NCBI GenBank assembly: GCA_902592965.1
Contig: CACJGL010000008.1
Coordinates: 1-47,783, forward strand
Origin: an uncultured Pelagibacteraceae bacterium
GTDB taxonomy: Bacteria > Pseudomonadota > Alphaproteobacteria > Pelagibacterales > Pelagibacteraceae
Length of the DNA: 47,783 nucleotides
Direction: 5' to 3'
Part shown: positions 47,267-47,783 of the stretch, one piece after another
Layout of the letters: the number at the start of each line of letters is the position of its first letter
Position numbering within the stretch: the stretch's first letter is position 1
Translations under genes and position numbers: made by a program
The notes under the pieces: model-generated
Seen by the model: the letters and a program-made list of their open reading frames with translations, nothing else
What the model was told of the DNA's origin: nothing
Database searches by the model: none

Positions 47267-47783
47267 ATGCTAAATTCTGACGAATTAATAAATAAGGTTA
47301 AATCATATAATAAGTTTCTTAACCCGGAAACTTTAAGTAAAGCATATGATTTTGCGGTAAAAGTTCATAAAGATCAAAAACGACAATCTGGAGATCCCTA
47401 CGTCATTCATCCCGTTGCTGTTGCAAATATTTTAACCGAACTTAAGTTGGATAGTGCAACGATAGCAACTGGTTTACTTCACGATACTTTAGAAGATACT
47501 TATGCAACTTACAAAACTATAGAAGAACAATTTGGAAAAGAAGTTGCTGATTTGGTTGATGGAGTTACAAAAATTTCAGTTTTTGAAAATCAAGCTATTT
47601 CTAATTCAAAAGCTGAAAATTTTAGAAAACTTATACTGGCAACTTCTAAAGATATCAGGGTCCTTCTTGTGAAGCTTGCAGATCGTTTGCATAATATGCG
47701 AACTTTGAAGGCTATTGATAAAGAGGAAAAAAGAAAAAGAATTGCTAAAGAAACTATGGAAATTTATGCTCCTCTAGCTGATA
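47267..47783 (+). CDS. RelA/SpoT family (p)ppGpp synthetase/hydrolase (3'-truncated by window end)
   Basis: Rel/Spo proteins make and degrade (p)ppGpp in the stringent response. The 172 residues in view cover the hydrolase HD domain: AYDFAVKVHKDQKRQSGDPY and VIHPVAVANILTEL, then TGLLHDTLEDTYATY with the HD pair, DLVDGVTKISVFENQ and VKLADRLHNMRTLKAID. An intact HD site argues for a bifunctional Rel as in most alphaproteobacteria, but the synthetase domain lies beyond the window. The ATG at 47267 begins 20 bases after folK; rpoZ, often located just before rel in this class, is absent. Confidence 0.93.
   Translation, partial: MLNSDELINKVKSYNKFLNPETLSKAYDFAVKVHKDQKRQSGDPYVIHPVAVANILTELKLDSATIATGLLHDTLEDTYATYKTIEEQFGKEVADLVDGVTKISVFENQAISNSKAENFRKLILATSKDIRVLLVKLADRLHNMRTLKAIDKEEKRKRIAKETMEIYAPLAD

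Noticed and set aside
1-47783. Insertion sequences, prophage, CRISPR arrays, toxin-antitoxin pairs or defence genes
   Set aside because: No transposase, integrase, direct-repeat array or unknown multi-gene cassette is visible; every sizeable frame is a recognisable core gene or its shadow.

Overview
This window looks like a piece of a streamlined, AT-rich alphaproteobacterial chromosome, most probably SAR11 (Pelagibacterales, 'Candidatus Pelagibacter'-like). The grounds are the very AT-rich codon use (AGA, TTA, AAA and ATA dominate), almost no spacer DNA (most neighbours overlap by 1-17 bases or abut; the longest gap is 156 bases), alphaproteobacterial gene orders (rpsM-rpsK-rpoA-rplQ without rpsD, pyrB-pyrC'-plsY-topA, slt/dapA/smpB/rel) and a four-subunit sarcosine oxidase operon of the kind used in marine glycine betaine breakdown. 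The species assignment is inference from content; I could run no search.

Layout. (1) 1-3610: 3' part of rpoC. (2) 3767-19555: one nearly uninterrupted ribosomal block, the str, S10, spc and alpha operons joined end to end (rpsL, rpsG, fusA, rpsJ ... secY, adk, rpsM, rpsK, rpoA, rplQ). tuf, rpmD, rpmJ and infA are not in it. A clear promoter and a structured leader precede rpsL, and a second promoter precedes rpsM. (3) 19566-25462: rluC, lipB (convergent with rluC), mgtE, panC (convergent with mgtE, divergent from galU), galU and ugd. (4) 25463-31827, minus strand: ruvX, pyrB, a dihydroorotase-like pyrC' without its HxH metal site, plsY, topA, ridA. (5) 31877-37952, plus strand: gatC-gatA-gatB, an O-methyltransferase, the rhodanese-type tRNA hydroxylase trhO, and a MATE transporter. 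(6) 37926-43006, minus strand: soxB-soxD-soxA-soxG. (7) 43071-43165: tRNA-Ser(GCT). (8) 43166-45367, minus strand: a soluble lytic transglycosylase. (9) 45403 to the end, plus strand: dapA, smpB, folK and the 5' part of a rel/spoT gene cut by the window end.

How the parts work together. Most of the window is core information processing (transcription, translation, SecY, EF-G, amidotransferase, trans-translation, stringent response) plus biosynthesis of pyrimidines, lipoyl groups, pantothenate, folate, lysine/peptidoglycan, phospholipid and UDP-glucuronate. The one accessory catabolic unit is sarcosine oxidase, which makes glycine and methylene-tetrahydrofolate. I see no mobile element, prophage, CRISPR array or obviously novel multi-gene system. 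What is unusual is regulatory compaction: terminator-like palindromes lie inside the 3' coding ends of convergent neighbours, symmetric -10 elements are shared by divergent gene pairs, one promoter sits so close to its start codon that the mRNA may be leaderless, and a nested inverted repeat covers the probable sox promoter. No gap longer than 300 bases exists in the window.
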